From positions 1 to 41,770 of the forward strand of contig MOXJ01000024.1 of NCBI GenBank assembly GCA_002507565.1: a DNA stretch of 41,770 bases. The letters are read 5' to 3'. Positions 41,669-41,770 of this stretch are shown here, in pieces. Position 1 is the first letter of the stretch, and every line of letters starts with the position of its first letter. Below the pieces are notes generated by a model. The model was not told the origin of the DNA. It was given only the letters and a program-made list of their open reading frames with translations, and did no database searches. This stretch comes from Candidatus Reconcilbacillus cellulovorans (GTDB taxonomy: Bacteria; Bacillota; Bacilli; Paenibacillales; Reconciliibacillaceae). Both the position numbers and the translations under genes were made by a program.

Positions 41669-41770
41669 ATATAAAGGAGCCATTCCTGTAGTGAATGAAT
41701 TTGCGGTTTGAAAAGAAAGAGCGCCTCCTGTATGCTGGGTCTTGGAATGTAACACACTCACTGCCCTTAA
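41669..41770. other. Region after the last repeat of array 2
   Basis: A spacer-length stretch (41669-41705, 37 bases) is followed by GTTTG (41706-41710), which could be the stub of a lost terminal repeat but is too short to claim. No gene, terminator or tRNA is visible in the last 60 bases. Confidence 0.4.

Noticed and set aside
41706-41710. Truncated 75th repeat after array 2
   Set aside because: Only five matching bases at the expected distance; too short to claim.
36486-41757. ORFs with repeated FQSLQGTIQT / SIPSRYDPN peptides across array 2
   Set aside because: Same reason: repeat-derived reading frames without ribosome sites.
1-41770. tRNA, rRNA or insertion-sequence genes
   Set aside because: No cloverleaf, rRNA stretch or full transposase with terminal repeats was seen on either strand; only the partial Rpn-family gene is transposase-like.

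Overview
The window is GC-rich DNA from a spore-forming member of the Bacillales. The alaR-alaT pair, a CssRS-type secretion-stress system, AbrB, PrkA and SpoVR, with GC-rich codon use and consensus sigma-A promoters, suggest a Paenibacillaceae-type, possibly thermophilic, host. The genus is an inference, not a measurement.

Layout. 1-7.7 kb is ordinary chromosome: the end of an Rpn-family nuclease gene with a structured upstream RNA, alaR-alaT, a leftward cssR-cssS-moaB operon with ATGA overlaps, a secreted protein, thpR and serC. 7.68-11.22 kb is a leader plus CRISPR array 1 (50 repeats, 49 spacers). 11.2-25.5 kb is mostly housekeeping and sporulation-linked: trmL, an MTA-phosphorylase-family gene, abrB, a NAGPA-domain protein, an MFS transporter, a TauE/SafE exporter, prkA, an LdcB/VanY-type carboxypeptidase, a zinc-ribbon miniprotein, a CsoR/CstR-family repressor, a luciferase-like oxidoreductase, DinB, MOSC and spoVR. 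25.8-41.7 kb is a defence island: a nucleotidyltransferase pair, then a complete type I-B locus (cas6, cas8b, cas7, cas5, cas3, cas4, cas1, cas2) followed by leader and array 2 (74 repeats, 73 spacers).

The main discovery is in the 700-bp gap between cas6 and cas8b. It holds a promoter-driven mini-array: two degenerate repeats around a 27-nt pseudo-spacer. The pseudo-spacer matches the DNA just upstream of the -35 box of the next promoter, which reads toward cas8b. It matches at 16 of the first 17 positions, and the one mismatch is at position 6, a base that type I effectors leave unpaired. This is the architecture expected of a crRNA-like RNA that guides Cascade to repress its own promoter (CreA/CreR-like). 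Spacer 44 of array 2 is a captured copy of a diverged version of the same mini-array. Within the first 18 pseudo-spacer positions it differs only at 6, 12 and 18, and it differs again at 24. That looks like selection for guide function, and it suggests that an invading element carried such a mini-array. Downstream of the promoter come a structured leader RNA, a 54-aa ORF, and an outward-facing promoter framed by 14-bp inverted repeats.

The two arrays share one leader family and differ by one fixed base in the repeat. They share one identical 38-nt spacer at similar depth (22nd and 20th). Many spacers carry perfect internal inverted repeats.
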